64,000 nt of DNA from Ferirhizobium litorale (GCA_030028905.1 JALDYZ010000001.1:558001-622000); one strand, 5' to 3'; counted from the first letter of the stretch, positions 35,860 to 45,990 are shown. The notes: generated from the letters alone by a model not told the origin. A program made the numbers and translations.

Positions 35860-37929
35860 CTAGCGCCCCTCGCGCCACCACATGGCGCCGAAGGCGAAAA
35901 GCAGGATTCCGACGCCGGCAAATCCGGCGAACAATGGGATCGTGCGGACACCCTTCAGGATGGTCTCGTCGGTCATGCGGATCACCATGCGCTCGTCGTC
36001 GGCCACGCGCACCAGCCCACGGACCGGCAGGATGGCGGGGAGGTCCAAAGAACCGTCATTCTCGGCGACGCGCCGCACCAGCCCGCGTGTTTCGTCGCTG
36101 ACCGGCTTGAGTTTGTCCGGGGTCGAGATCATCGCCTTGAACTCTGGCGCATCGACCGCGCCGACATGCACAAGCGCATTGAGTTCGCCATTGGCAATTT
36201 CGAAGAGCCCGGTTTCGTCCACGCGGATTTCCCCCCGGTAGAGGCCCGGGCTGTCGGCAGTCAGGATCAGTTCGGAGGTCTTGCCCGACGGGTAGGTGAT
36301 GCGCGCCGGACCCGGATCGTCGCCAATTGTCTGGCGGGTGACCTCCAGCGTGCGGCCGGTCGAACGGGCGGTGAGGGCCTCTTCTTCGAGCGCAGGTTCC
36401 TTCATCAGCCAATGGGCAATGCGCCGGTAGAGCGAAACGTGCGGCCCCCCGCCCTCGAAGCCGCGTGCCCAGAGCCAGCCCTGATCGGAAAGCAGCATGG
36501 CAACGCGGCCTTCCCTGGCGCGATTGAGGACCAGCAGCGGCGCGTTGTCGGCGCCCACCATGACCGTTTCGCCGAGCGGATGGTCGACACTGACGGTGCG
36601 GAACCAGCGTCCCCAATGGGGCGGTTCGTCGTTGGCGCCATCCAAGCCCCGCGTGACCGGGTGCTTCTTGCCCTCTTCCGATAGGCGCGGGTAGAAGGCT
36701 CTCTGCTCGACGTCGCCGGTCGGGTTGGCCGGCAGGATGGCGGAGAGCGGCGTCAGCGCGATCGAATCCTGGCCGGCATGCTCGGGGCCGGCGGCGATCA
36801 GCAGCGCGCCGCCATTTTCGACGTATTGGGCGATATAGTCGTAGTAGAGGATCGGCAGCACGCCGCGGTGCTGGTAGCGGTCGAAGATGATCAGATCGAA
36901 GTCGTTGATCTTGTCGACGAAGAGCTCGCGCGTCGGAAACGCAATCAGCGAAAGCTCGTTGATCGGCGTGCCGTCCTGTTTTTCCGGCGGACGAAGAATG
37001 GTGAAATGCACGAGGTCGACCGAGGCGTCAGACTTCAGGAGGTTTCGCCATGCCCGTTCGCCGGCATGCGGCTCGCCCGAGACCAGCAGCACGCGCAGGT
37101 TTTCGCGTATCCCCTCGATCAGGTGGACGGCGCGGTTGTTGGTGGCGGTGATTTCGCCTGGAACTTCCGCAACCGAGAACTCCATCACGTTGTTGCCGCC
37201 GCGCGGCGGCTTGAACGTCAGCGGTGTTTCCTGTCCTGGCGTCGCCGGCAGCGTCGCGATTTCCTCACCGTTCATGCGCACCGAAACGGTTGCGGTGGTG
37301 CCGGGACTGTTGCCGTCGTCCTGCACCCGGAAGACCAGTTGCTGCTCCTCTCCGACGATGCCGAAGCGCGGCGCGCGGATCACCTCGATGCGGCGATCGA
37401 ACTCGTCTGGCTTGCCGGTAATGAGGCCGTGAAGGGGGGCGTTGAAGCCAAGAGCCTGGCTGCTTGCCGGCAAGTCGTGGACCTGGCCGTCGGTCAGCAT
37501 GATCGCGCCGCCGATGCGGGCGGGCGGTACGTCAGCGATTGCTGACGACAGCGCGGCAAAAAGCTGAGTGGACGGCGTATCCGACATCTCGTTGTCGCGC
37601 GCTTCAACAACGCGAGGTTCGATGCGCGGGAAGCGCGCAAGCCGTTCCTTGAGACCTGCGAGCGCCTCGTCGGTCATGCGCGCCCGCTCCGGGATCTGCT
37701 GGCTCTGGCTGCGGTCGACGATGATCGGGACGACCGTGGTCAATTGCTCGCGGTCTTCCTGCAGGAGCAGCGGATTGGCGAGCGCGACCAGGAGTGCGGC
37801 AGCGCCGAGCGTCCTCAGCCAAGCGCCTCGCACGCCGCGCCAGAGGCCGAGCCCGACGATGATTGCGGCGATGACGCCGAGCGCGATCAGCGCGGACCAG
37901 GGGAGGAAGGGAGCAAAGTCGATCGTCAT
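35860..37929 (-). CDS. Large membrane protein of the moxR operon (GATase-like domain)
   Basis: A 689-residue protein with two N-terminal hydrophobic helices (about 12-30 and 38-55) and one C-terminal helix (about 663-683); the long middle part is probably periplasmic. Residues about 60-170 resemble a vWA-like domain (IIVDRSQSQ), and about 350-560 a glutamine-amidotransferase-like fold (NGGALLIAAGPEHAG). It is the last gene of the minus-strand moxR operon, 1 nt after the preceding stop. The exact role is unknown. Confidence 0.8.
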   Translation of the reverse strand: MTIDFAPFLPWSALIALGVIAAIIVGLGLWRGVRGAWLRTLGAAALLVALANPLLLQEDREQLTTVVPIIVDRSQSQQIPERARMTDEALAGLKERLARFPRIEPRVVEARDNEMSDTPSTQLFAALSSAIADVPPARIGGAIMLTDGQVHDLPASSQALGFNAPLHGLITGKPDEFDRRIEVIRAPRFGIVGEEQQLVFRVQDDGNSPGTTATVSVRMNGEEIATLPATPGQETPLTFKPPRGGNNVMEFSVAEVPGEITATNNRAVHLIEGIRENLRVLLVSGEPHAGERAWRNLLKSDASVDLVHFTILRPPEKQDGTPINELSLIAFPTRELFVDKINDFDLIIFDRYQHRGVLPILYYDYIAQYVENGGALLIAAGPEHAGQDSIALTPLSAILPANPTGDVEQRAFYPRLSEEGKKHPVTRGLDGANDEPPHWGRWFRTVSVDHPLGETVMVGADNAPLLVLNRAREGRVAMLLSDQGWLWARGFEGGGPHVSLYRRIAHWLMKEPALEEEALTARSTGRTLEVTRQTIGDDPGPARITYPSGKTSELILTADSPGLYRGEIRVDETGLFEIANGELNALVHVGAVDAPEFKAMISTPDKLKPVSDETRGLVRRVAENDGSLDLPAILPVRGLVRVADDERMVIRMTDETILKGVRTIPLFAGFAGVGILLFAFGAMWWREGR

Positions 37930-37930
37930 C

Positions 37931-40750
37931 TCATTGTCCCAGTCGTTCGAGCAGCGCCGGGACGTGCACCTGGTCGGCCTTGTAGTTGCCGGTCAGCATA
38001 TACATCATGATGTTGACGCCTGTACGGAAGGCATAGTCGCGCTGGATTTCGTCGGGCGGTACCGTCGGCAACAGCGGCACGCCCTGGTGGTCCACCGCCC
38101 AGGCTCCGGCGAAATCGTTGCTGGTGATCATGATCGGGGTTACGCCATCAGCCGATGCGGAGGAAGAATTGCTGCCGTTGCGGGTATCCTGCCGTGCCTC
38201 GATCCACAACTGGCCGCCGTTGTAGCGGCCGGGAAAGCTCGACAGCAGATAGAACGACTTCGTCAGCACATGGTCTGCCGGCACGGGTTCGAGCGGCGGA
38301 ATGTCGAGGTTGGCGAGGATTGCCCGCAGCCGCTCCCCATTGGCGCTGGCAATGCCATTCTCATTCAGCCCGCTGAACTGGTCGCGGGTGTCGAACAGCA
38401 CCGTGCCGCCGGAGCGCATATAAGCGTCGATTCGGCTGATCGTCGCGTTGGTCGGCATCGGCGCCGAAGCGGAGACCGGCCAATAGATGATCGGGAAGAA
38501 GGAGAGTTCATCCTTCGAGATATCGACGCCGACCGGATCGCCCGGCTCCAGCGTCGTGCGATAGGTGATGAACTCGCTGAGACCGGCAAGCCCGCGTTGC
38601 GAGATGTCGTCGACGTCGTTCTCGCCCGTCTTCACATAGGCGAGGTGGGTCGTGTCCAGTCGATCGAAGACCTCTCCGTCATTCGGCTTGGAGTCGTCGG
38701 CACGGACCTCGCCGTGCGGCATTCCCACGAGCCCGGAGAGCGCCAGCAAGACCGCAAGCGTGCGCGCCGCCGTGCGTGGGCGGGCGATGGAGAGCGCACC
38801 GTTCATGAAAAGGACGATCAGGCTGTCGAGGAGCAGCATCAGGAAGGCCAGGAAGAAGAGGGCGGGCTTCGCCGACCACGCCTCGCCGCCGACAAGGCCT
38901 TCGCGCGCAACCGTAATTTCGGCCGATGCGGGGTCAAGCGGCGCGATCGTGGCTCCCTGCGGCAGCAGGTTGAGGGCGGTAAAGCCGTCCTCGCTGCCGT
39001 ACAGTCCCGGAGGATTGTCGAAGTTGGTGACGGGCTTCGGGTTCCTTGCAAGGTCGAGAGGGCGGGCGGTGCCGGTTTCGGCGGTCAGGACTCCCGTTGC
39101 GGAAAGCAGGCGATAGGGCGGAAGCGCTTCCGCGGCGGCAGGGGCAGAGTTCGCGGCTGTGGCGCCGCCGGCCTTGGAAAGCTGGACTATCCGGCGCAGC
39201 ATCTCGACGAAGTTTCCGGAGATAGGCAGGTCCGACCACGTCGCCTCGGCGGTGACATGGAACAGCACGATGCGCCCGCTGTTGATCTCCTTGACGGTCA
39301 CCAGCGGCGTACCGTCGGCGAGGCTTGCCCAGGTGCGCTCCGCCAGATCCGGTGTCGGCTCGGCCAGAACCTGCCGCTTGACCAGGACGTCGTCGGGCTT
39401 CGGAATGCCCGCAAATGGTCCGATCGGCGGGAAGTCGGCGAGCGGCTGCGGCTCGGCCCATGAAAGTGCGCCGCCAAGCGCGCGCTCGCCCTGGCGCAGG
39501 GTCACAGGCACCAACGGGTCGTCGGCGGGGGCGGCGGCAAGGCGCGGTCCGGCAAAACGGATCAGCGTGCCGCCATTGGCGATCCATCGTTCGACGGGGG
39601 CATAGGTTTCAGCAGGCAGCCGCCCGATGTCGGCCATGATGATCACCGAAGGATTGCTGTTCAGCAGTTCGGGGATGGAAACCGAAAGGTCGGTCTCGTT
39701 CGGTTCGACGAGGTCGGCATAGGGCTGCAGGGCACGGTGGATGTAATAGAGTGGCGAGAGCAGCGGCTGGAAGGCATCCGTCGGCTCGCCGGCGAGCAAA
39801 GCCACGCGGCGGCGCTTGAAGCCATCATCCAGAAGATAGGTGGAACCGGCCGTTGCCTGGCTGTCGATTGTCAGCCGGGCAAAGTCGTTGCGCATCTCGA
39901 AGGGCGCGGTGATCGTTCCGGTCGCCTGGGTCTCGCCGGGGGTGAAGCGGACGCTGCCAGCGGCAATCTTGCGGCCCCTGTTGTCCTCGGCGCTCAGCGC
40001 CAGCAGCGCCGGGCCTGAGCTGTTGAGGCGGGTTGCGGTTACCGCCATGGCATCGGCGGTGTTGCTGGCGCCGGTGAGGGCTACGGCCGACTGCCCGTCA
40101 CCCTCGATCAGGCGCAGTTCAGCAGGGTTGAGGTCGGCGAGTGCCGACAAGGTCCGGTCTGTATCATCCGCCTTCATGCCGTCCGCAAGGAAGGCCAGCG
40201 TGCCGGGCCGCGTGCCGGCGAGCGCCGCCCGCAGCGCCTCGATGGCTCGGGCGCGGTCCGGGCGAAGCGGTCGCGGGGCTACAGCCGTCAGCTTTTCACG
40301 TGCTGCGGCGGCGGTTCCGGGAGTGGCGTCGTGGCTCTGCTCGGCGGTGAAGGCAATGGCGATCGGGGTTTCGCTCGCCTCGGCGTCGTCGATCAGCGCT
40401 TCGGCGGTGGCCACCCGTCGTTCCCAGTCGACCGATGTCGACCAGCTGTTGTCGATCAACAGCACCATGGGACCCGCAGCGCTCAACGTGTTGGTTCGCG
40501 GATTGACGATCGGGTCGGCGATCGCGAGGATCACGGCGGCGGCCATCAGCATGCGCAGCAACGTCAGCCACCACGGGCTCTGCGCCGGCGTTTCCTCCCG
40601 CTTCAGGACCGAGGCGAGAACTCTCAAAGGCGGGAACACTTCGGCCTGCGGACGCGGTGGCGTCAACCGCAACAGCCACCAGATGACCGGCAGCGCCAAA
40701 AGGGCGAACAGGATCGCGGGGCTGGCGAATGCAAAGGGCAGAGCACTCAT
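37931..40750 (-). CDS. BatA/vWA and DUF4159 domain membrane protein
   Basis: A 939-residue protein. The N-terminal BatA-type helices cover about 5-25 and 60-80. A vWA-like domain has a MIDAS-type DNSWS at about 100. A middle GATase-like region includes NGGTLIRFAGPRL. Another membrane segment lies at about 630-650, and a C-terminal DUF4159-type domain (about 710-939) follows. The ATG at 40750 has GGGAGG and overlaps the DUF58 stop (ATGA). A 1216-codon open frame reaches further upstream, but that extension is an out-of-frame shadow of DUF58. Confidence 0.85.
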   Translation of the reverse strand: MSALPFAFASPAILFALLALPVIWWLLRLTPPRPQAEVFPPLRVLASVLKREETPAQSPWWLTLLRMLMAAAVILAIADPIVNPRTNTLSAAGPMVLLIDNSWSTSVDWERRVATAEALIDDAEASETPIAIAFTAEQSHDATPGTAAAAREKLTAVAPRPLRPDRARAIEALRAALAGTRPGTLAFLADGMKADDTDRTLSALADLNPAELRLIEGDGQSAVALTGASNTADAMAVTATRLNSSGPALLALSAEDNRGRKIAAGSVRFTPGETQATGTITAPFEMRNDFARLTIDSQATAGSTYLLDDGFKRRRVALLAGEPTDAFQPLLSPLYYIHRALQPYADLVEPNETDLSVSIPELLNSNPSVIIMADIGRLPAETYAPVERWIANGGTLIRFAGPRLAAAPADDPLVPVTLRQGERALGGALSWAEPQPLADFPPIGPFAGIPKPDDVLVKRQVLAEPTPDLAERTWASLADGTPLVTVKEINSGRIVLFHVTAEATWSDLPISGNFVEMLRRIVQLSKAGGATAANSAPAAAEALPPYRLLSATGVLTAETGTARPLDLARNPKPVTNFDNPPGLYGSEDGFTALNLLPQGATIAPLDPASAEITVAREGLVGGEAWSAKPALFFLAFLMLLLDSLIVLFMNGALSIARPRTAARTLAVLLALSGLVGMPHGEVRADDSKPNDGEVFDRLDTTHLAYVKTGENDVDDISQRGLAGLSEFITYRTTLEPGDPVGVDISKDELSFFPIIYWPVSASAPMPTNATISRIDAYMRSGGTVLFDTRDQFSGLNENGIASANGERLRAILANLDIPPLEPVPADHVLTKSFYLLSSFPGRYNGGQLWIEARQDTRNGSNSSSASADGVTPIMITSNDFAGAWAVDHQGVPLLPTVPPDEIQRDYAFRTGVNIMMYMLTGNYKADQVHVPALLERLGQ

Positions 40751-41667
40751 CGCAAACCTCCCGGCGCCGACCTTGCGGGCATGCCCGAGAGGTACATGTG
40801 CATGGCCACCAGCGCCTCGGAGGCAAGGTGGTCGGTGCGATGACTTGTGAAGGTCCAGCCAAGGTGGCGAAGCGCCTGTCCGAGATTGTCGCGACGTGCC
40901 TTGTAGGCGATCCGGTAGGCCTCCTGAATGCTTTCGGCGCGTCCCGAGACCAGCTTGTCGCCGGTTTCGGGGTCGGCGAATTCGGTGCGCCCCGCATAGG
41001 GGAATGTTTCTTCGGCCGGATCGAAGATCTCGACGACGTGGCCACGCAGGCCACGGCGGGCAAGCGGTGCCAACTGCGCCATCACTTCGTCGGCCGGATC
41101 GAGGAAATCGCCGATCAGCACGACATCGCTGAAACCGCGGATCATGCCGGTCTCGGGGAGGCCGCCGGTCAGCGGTGCGTGCATCAGGGCGGCTGCAAGC
41201 CGCTCGGCGGCATTGCGGGCGGTCACGGGGTCCATGACGCCCGGGCAACCGATGCGCTCGCCCGAGCGCGCCAGGATCTCGGCCAGCGCCAGCATCAGCA
41301 CCAGCGCGCGGCTTTCCTTGGAAACCGGGGCATAGTTCGACTTGAACATCATCGACGGCGACATGTCCGGCCAAAGCCAGATGGTGTGGGCGGCTTCCCA
41401 CTCGCGCTCGCGAACATAGGTGTGGTCGTCGCGCGCCGAGCGACGCCAGTCGATGCGTGACAGGCTCTCGCCATCGGCATAGGGACGAAACTGCCAGAAA
41501 TTCTCGCCGATGCCGCGCTTGCGGCGTCCGTGCCATCCGGCAATGACGGTGTTGGCGATCCGCTTGGCCTCGACCAGGCAATCAGGGATGAGCGCCGCAC
41601 GCTGGCGCGCACGCGCCAGCGCCTCACTTCCCGGCGTCGGACGGACGATCTGGCCGATGGGTGCCAC
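40747..41667 (-). CDS. DUF58 domain protein
   Basis: A 306-residue protein from the GTG at 41667, 13 nt after the moxR stop; a TTG at 41703 inside moxR is the alternative. The DUF58 signature RPYADGESLSRIDWRRSAR is present at about 60-80, followed by a vWA-like part (DMSPSMMF). DUF58 proteins are regular partners of MoxR ATPases. The coupling with the downstream BatA-like gene is by ATGA. Confidence 0.88.
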   Translation of the reverse strand: MAPIGQIVRPTPGSEALARARQRAALIPDCLVEAKRIANTVIAGWHGRRKRGIGENFWQFRPYADGESLSRIDWRRSARDDHTYVREREWEAAHTIWLWPDMSPSMMFKSNYAPVSKESRALVLMLALAEILARSGERIGCPGVMDPVTARNAAERLAAALMHAPLTGGLPETGMIRGFSDVVLIGDFLDPADEVMAQLAPLARRGLRGHVVEIFDPAEETFPYAGRTEFADPETGDKLVSGRAESIQEAYRIAYKARRDNLGQALRHLGWTFTSHRTDHLASEALVAMHMYLSGMPARSAPGGLR

Positions 41668-41680
41668 GCGCGGACGCCCC

Positions 41681-42694
41681 CTATCCCTTGGCCTGCCTGA
41701 CAAGGCCGGCGATCACGTCACGTACCGTCATGCCTTCGGCCCGCGCTGCGAAGGTCAGCGCCATGCGATGCTGCAACACCGGTTCGGCAAGGGCATGGAT
41801 ATCGTCGAGGGACGGCGCTAGCCGTCCCTGGTAAAGGGCCCGTGCACGGGCGCAGAGCATCATCGCCTGGCCAGCGCGGGGACCCGGCCCCCAGGCGACG
41901 TTCTTGTCGGTCGCCTCGTTGCCATGACCGGGGCGCGCCGAGCGCACGAGCGCCAGGATGGCGTCGACGACCGTTTCCCCGACAGGCATCTGCCGGATCA
42001 GCTTCTGGATCTCGATCAGACGCGCGGCGTTTATGACGCCATCCGGTGTCGCTTCCGAAAGGCCGGTGGTGTTCAGGAGGATCTGGCGTTCGGCCTCGAG
42101 TTCGGGGTAGCCGACGTCGACCTGCAGCAGGAAACGATCCAACTGGGCTTCCGGCAGCGGGTAGGTGCCCTCCTGTTCCAGAGGGTTCTGCGTCGCCAGG
42201 ACATGAAACGGCGAGGGGAGGTCGTGACGCTCTCCGGCGATGGTGATGTGATACTCCTGCATCGATTGCAGCAGGGCGGACTGGGTTCGTGGCGAAGCGC
42301 GGTTGATTTCGTCGGCCATCAGGAGTTGCCCGAAGATCGGGCCGCGGACGAAGCGGAAGGAGCGGCGGCCGTTTTCGTCCTGGTCCATCACTTCCGAGCC
42401 GAGGATATCCGATGGCATAAGGTCGGGGGTGAACTGGATGCGGTTGGCATTTAGGCCCAGCACGGTGCCGAGCGTCGTCACCAGCTTGGTCTTGGCAAGG
42501 CCCGGGACGCCGACGAGCAGCGCGTGGCCGCCCGAAAGGACCGCAACGAGGGTGTTCTCGACCACGTCGTCCTGTCCGAAGATGACTTTGGCCACCTCCT
42601 TGCGTACGGTTGCGATGTCGGCAAGGGCACTTTCGGCGGCTGCGACGATCGCCTTTTCGTCAAGGACGGTCTCGTCTGTCTTCATGATACCCAT
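41681..42694 (-). CDS. MoxR-family AAA+ ATPase
   Basis: A 337-residue chaperone-like ATPase. It has Walker A GVPGLAKT, Walker B LLMADEIN, and the typical MoxR run RASPRTQSALLQSMQE and ATQNPLEQEGTYPLPEAQLDRF. It is the first gene of the moxR-DUF58-BatA-GATase operon. A homologous operon in Rhizobium leguminosarum has been reported to affect cell shape and envelope integrity, so an envelope role is likely here. The ATG at 42694 has GGAGAG; 42706 is less likely. Confidence 0.92.
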   Translation of the reverse strand: MGIMKTDETVLDEKAIVAAAESALADIATVRKEVAKVIFGQDDVVENTLVAVLSGGHALLVGVPGLAKTKLVTTLGTVLGLNANRIQFTPDLMPSDILGSEVMDQDENGRRSFRFVRGPIFGQLLMADEINRASPRTQSALLQSMQEYHITIAGERHDLPSPFHVLATQNPLEQEGTYPLPEAQLDRFLLQVDVGYPELEAERQILLNTTGLSEATPDGVINAARLIEIQKLIRQMPVGETVVDAILALVRSARPGHGNEATDKNVAWGPGPRAGQAMMLCARARALYQGRLAPSLDDIHALAEPVLQHRMALTFAARAEGMTVRDVIAGLVRQAKG

Positions 42695-42860
42695 GCGGCT
42701 CTCCATTGGCTTGCAGCGTCCCGTGCGATTTGTGGAGTTCGCATTTCTCCGATGGCTCCCAACAACTTATTCCCATGACAGCGGCTGACAAGCGCGATTC
42801 AAATGACTATCTCGTGAAAGACAGGGATAGTGTGACTAAAGGCCTAACCGGAACTGATCA

Positions 42861-43484
42861 ATGGCAGACGACGAAATTAAGGCGACGACCGATGCGGCAG
42901 GGCTGGCGGCCCTGATCTCGCGCGCGGCAACCCAGACCGGGGGCGGCGCCCGCGGTCTGCCGCCCGTCGATCGCTGGAACCCGCCGTTCTGCGGTGACAT
43001 CGACATGGAAATCAAGGCCGATGGCACCTGGTTCTACATGGGCACGCCGATCGGCCGCGAGCCGCTGGTCAGACTGTTTTCCACCGTCATGCGCAAGGAC
43101 GAGGACGGCAAGACCTATCTCGTGACCCCGGTCGAGAAGGTCGGAATCCGGATCGCCGATGCGCCGTTCCTGGCGGTCGAGATGAGCGCCACGGAAAGGG
43201 ATGACGAGCAGATCCTCACCTTCCGCACCAATGTCGGCGACGTGGTGGAAGCGGGGGCAGATCATCCGCTTCGCTTCGTCATGCATGGCGAAAACAGCGA
43301 ACTGAAACCCTACCTCCTGGTGCGCGGGCGTCTCGAGGCGCTTGTTTCCCGCGCCGTGATGTATGACCTCGTCGAACACGGAGAAGTGATAGTCTTCGAC
43401 GGCGTGGAAATGTTTTCGCTGCGCTCCGGCGGCGAGGTGTTTCCGGTGATGCCGGCGAAGGAACTGGACCGGTTGTCCCGATGA
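42861..43484 (+). CDS. DUF1285 domain protein
   Basis: A 207-residue protein with DUF1285 features: RWNPPFCGDIDMEIKADG near the start and FRTNVGDVVEAG in the centre. The function is unknown. It is divergent from moxR and is the first gene of a coupled three-gene operon, overlapping the next gene by ATGA. Confidence 0.88.
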   Translation: MADDEIKATTDAAGLAALISRAATQTGGGARGLPPVDRWNPPFCGDIDMEIKADGTWFYMGTPIGREPLVRLFSTVMRKDEDGKTYLVTPVEKVGIRIADAPFLAVEMSATERDDEQILTFRTNVGDVVEAGADHPLRFVMHGENSELKPYLLVRGRLEALVSRAVMYDLVEHGEVIVFDGVEMFSLRSGGEVFPVMPAKELDRLSR

Positions 43485-44113
43485 GCTTGTCAGAGGTCTA
43501 TTCGGCGGATGAACTGCGTAGACGCGCCTACCGGCATGTTCGCGGCGAGATCGGCGCGGTGGACCATGTCGGCGACCATCTGCTCAACCCGCACGCGCTG
43601 CATGAGTTCGAGGGCCGCAAGCTGCGCGATGCTGCCGTGCTGGTGCCGGTCATCGACGACGGCGGGCAGGCGAACGTAATCTTTACGCTGCGGACGGCGA
43701 CATTGCGCAGCCATTCCGGCCAGATCGCCTTTCCCGGGGGGGCGATCGACCCCGAAGATCGCTCGGCGGAGGAGGCCGCGCTGCGGGAAACCGAGGAGGA
43801 GATCGGGCTTTCGCGCTCCTATGTCGAAACGGTCGGGCGGCTGCCCGACTATGTCTCCTTCACCGGGTTTCGCATCACTCCGGTGATCGGCGTGGTGACG
43901 AGAGGATACCACCTGACGCTCAATCCCGTGGAGGTGGACGAAGTCTTCGAGGTGCCGTTGTCGTTCCTCATGGATCCCCGCAATCACCGCCAGGACAGCA
44001 TTGTCCGGCAGGGTATCGAGCGGCATTTCTATCAGATGCCCTACGGCGAGCGGAACATCTGGGGGATTACCGCCGGGATCGTCCGCTCCCTCTATGAAAG
44101 GCTGTACGCATGA
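43481..44113 (+). CDS. NUDIX hydrolase, CoA pyrophosphatase-like (NudL/YeaB)
   Basis: A 210-residue protein. The NUDIX box is GGAIDPEDRSAEEAALRETEEEIG, split as G-x5-E and RETEEEIG (residues about 86-109), all key residues intact. An LRSHSGQIAFPGG segment precedes it, which is characteristic of CoA pyrophosphatases. It overlaps DUF1285 and cca genes on either side by ATGA, a strong sign of one operon. Confidence 0.9.
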   Translation: MSLSEVYSADELRRRAYRHVRGEIGAVDHVGDHLLNPHALHEFEGRKLRDAAVLVPVIDDGGQANVIFTLRTATLRSHSGQIAFPGGAIDPEDRSAEEAALRETEEEIGLSRSYVETVGRLPDYVSFTGFRITPVIGVVTRGYHLTLNPVEVDEVFEVPLSFLMDPRNHRQDSIVRQGIERHFYQMPYGERNIWGITAGIVRSLYERLYA

Positions 44114-45369
44114 CGAGCATCGCTGGCGAAAGCTGGTTCCAGGACCCGGCGCTGAAGCGTGTCATGGCGCTGATCAACCACGATGGCGGCGAGGGCCGGG
44201 TGGTCGGAGGGGCGGTGCGCAACAGCCTCATGGGCCTGCCGGTCGGAGACATCGACATCGCCACGACCCTGCTGCCGCAAATGGTGGTGGATCGCGCCAA
44301 GACGGAAGGGATCAAGGCCGTTCCGACCGGTATCGACCATGGCACCGTCACGCTCGTCGTCGATGGAAAACCGTTCGAAATCACCACTTTGCGGCGGGAT
44401 GTCGAGACCCACGGACGCAAGGCCACCGTCGCCTTCGGCACCGACTGGCAGGAGGATGCAGAGCGTCGCGACCTGACGATCAACGCGCTCTACGCCGATG
44501 CCGACGGCGAGGTCATCGATCTGGTCGGTGGCCTTGGCGATGTCGAGACGAAAACCGTGCGCTTCATCGGCAATGCGGCGGAGCGGATTGCCGAGGACTA
44601 TCTTCGCATTCTCCGGTTCTTCCGGTTCTTTGCGCACTACGGTTCCGGACGCCCGGATGCGGATGGCCTGAGAGCTTCGGCGCAGGCGCGCGGCAAGCTG
44701 TCAACGCTTTCGGCCGAACGCGTATGGTCGGAACTCAAGAAGATACTCTCCGCGCGCGATCCCGGCAGGGCGCTCCTGTGGATGCGCCAGGCGGGCGTTC
44801 TGACCGCGGTTTTGCCGGAATCGGAGAAATGGGGCATCGACGCGATCCACGGGTTGATCGCCGCGGAACAGGCCCTCGGCTGGCCAATCGATCCGATGCT
44901 GCGGCTTGCCGCCGTCATCCCGCCGGACGAAGGCAGGATCGATGCACTTGCCGGACGGTTGCGTCTTTCCAATGCCGAGGCAGGCATTCTGCGAGATTGG
45001 GCAAGGTCGCCCGCGGTGAGCGAGGCGACCGTCGATGCGGCGTTCGATCGTATGCTCTACCGGCATGGCGCCGGCGGACTTTCGATGCGGTTGAAACACG
45101 CCGTGGCCTCCAGCCGCGCCCGGCAGGCGGAAGGCGATGCCGAGGCGATGGTGCGGACGGGCAGGCTGACCGCCTTGCTCAAACGTGCCTTGGATTGGAA
45201 GAAGCCGCAGTTTCCGCTGGGCGGTGCCGATATCATCGCCGCAGGCATTGCATCCGGTCCCCGCGTCGGCGAGCTCCTCGAGCAGCTTGAGCAGCAATGG
45301 GTGGATGTCAATTTTTCGCTCGACCGGGCGAGCCTTCTCGCCCGGCTTGATCAGCTGAAGGATGGTTGA
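44110..45369 (+). CDS. cca: CCA tRNA nucleotidyltransferase
   Basis: A 419-residue class II enzyme that adds or repairs the 3' CCA of tRNA. It has VVGGAVRN at 31-38, the catalytic DxD at D47 and D49 (GDIDIA), and DLTINALYAD and EDYLRILRFFRF motifs in the neck. There is no HD domain sequence at the C-terminus that I can recognise. It is the last gene of the DUF1285-NUDIX-cca operon. Its stop abuts the convergent DUF1059 stop. Confidence 0.95.
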   Translation: MTSIAGESWFQDPALKRVMALINHDGGEGRVVGGAVRNSLMGLPVGDIDIATTLLPQMVVDRAKTEGIKAVPTGIDHGTVTLVVDGKPFEITTLRRDVETHGRKATVAFGTDWQEDAERRDLTINALYADADGEVIDLVGGLGDVETKTVRFIGNAAERIAEDYLRILRFFRFFAHYGSGRPDADGLRASAQARGKLSTLSAERVWSELKKILSARDPGRALLWMRQAGVLTAVLPESEKWGIDAIHGLIAAEQALGWPIDPMLRLAAVIPPDEGRIDALAGRLRLSNAEAGILRDWARSPAVSEATVDAAFDRMLYRHGAGGLSMRLKHAVASSRARQAEGDAEAMVRTGRLTALLKRALDWKKPQFPLGGADIIAAGIASGPRVGELLEQLEQQWVDVNFSLDRASLLARLDQLKDG

Positions 45370-45555
45370 TCAGGCCGTTTCGTTCGCCGTGACGATCCTG
45401 GCCTTGATGTTCTCGATCATGTTTTCCCGGATCATGGTTTCGCCGTGGGCGGTCCGCATATGTTCGACGACACGGCGGACGACTTCGGCATCATTATCGG
45501 CCCGCGTATGCCAGGGGCATCCGGGGACCAGTGAACCGCATTCAAACAGTCGCAT
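45370..45555 (-). CDS. DUF1059 family small protein
   Basis: A 61-residue protein with the DUF1059 pattern: MRLFECGSLVPGC near the start, then a histidine-containing HMRTAHG segment. C and H residues (C6, C13, H16, H32, H37) suggest metal binding; the function is unknown. AGGAGAA precedes the ATG. Confidence 0.85.
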   Translation of the reverse strand: MRLFECGSLVPGCPWHTRADNDAEVVRRVVEHMRTAHGETMIRENMIENIKARIVTANETA

Positions 45556-45726
45556 GACTTTTCTCCTGTCAGTTTCTCTCGGACCAGAATAGCACAGGCG
45601 GGCAAAAGTTCCACGATTGCCGTCAGGGCCCCGAAGCCGGCCAGCGGCTCGAGCCTGAGAATCTGATCCGCGTTCGAGGGATTGCCGCATCCTTCGCGCG
45701 TCCGGGCGGACGCGCGACACGAACGA

Positions 45727-45990
45727 TCATTCGCGGTGTGCCCAAGCCTCGAAGCAGGCGGACGATTCGACGTCGCGGGCCGCGCTGCGGCGTGCATCGT
45801 CCTTCCGCGCAAGGTCAGGATCGGCGGCAAGCCGAAGCCTTGCCTGTGCGAGGAAATGGGAAAACGGTATGTCGCAGCCGCTTTCGCGGCGCATCTGGTC
45901 AGCAAGCCTGTAAAGAAAGCTCGTGGCCTCCGGAGCAGCTTCGGTGAGGGGCTGTTCTTGCGGTACGGTCACGTTGGCGAGTGTCACCAT
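45727..45990 (-). CDS. Hypothetical protein, 87 residues
   Basis: It starts at 45990 with a very good GGAGGAGG. The product is mostly helical, with ATSFLYRLADQMRRESG in the centre and a charged C-terminus. I recognise no family. The strong ribosome site and normal codon use support a real gene. Confidence 0.65.
   Translation of the reverse strand: MVTLANVTVPQEQPLTEAAPEATSFLYRLADQMRRESGCDIPFSHFLAQARLRLAADPDLARKDDARRSAARDVESSACFEAWAHRE

Noticed and set aside
40751..41581. 277-codon N-terminal extension of the BatA/DUF4159 gene
   Set aside because: It runs out of frame through the real DUF58 gene and is Arg/Pro-rich; the ATG at 40750 has a good Shine-Dalgarno.
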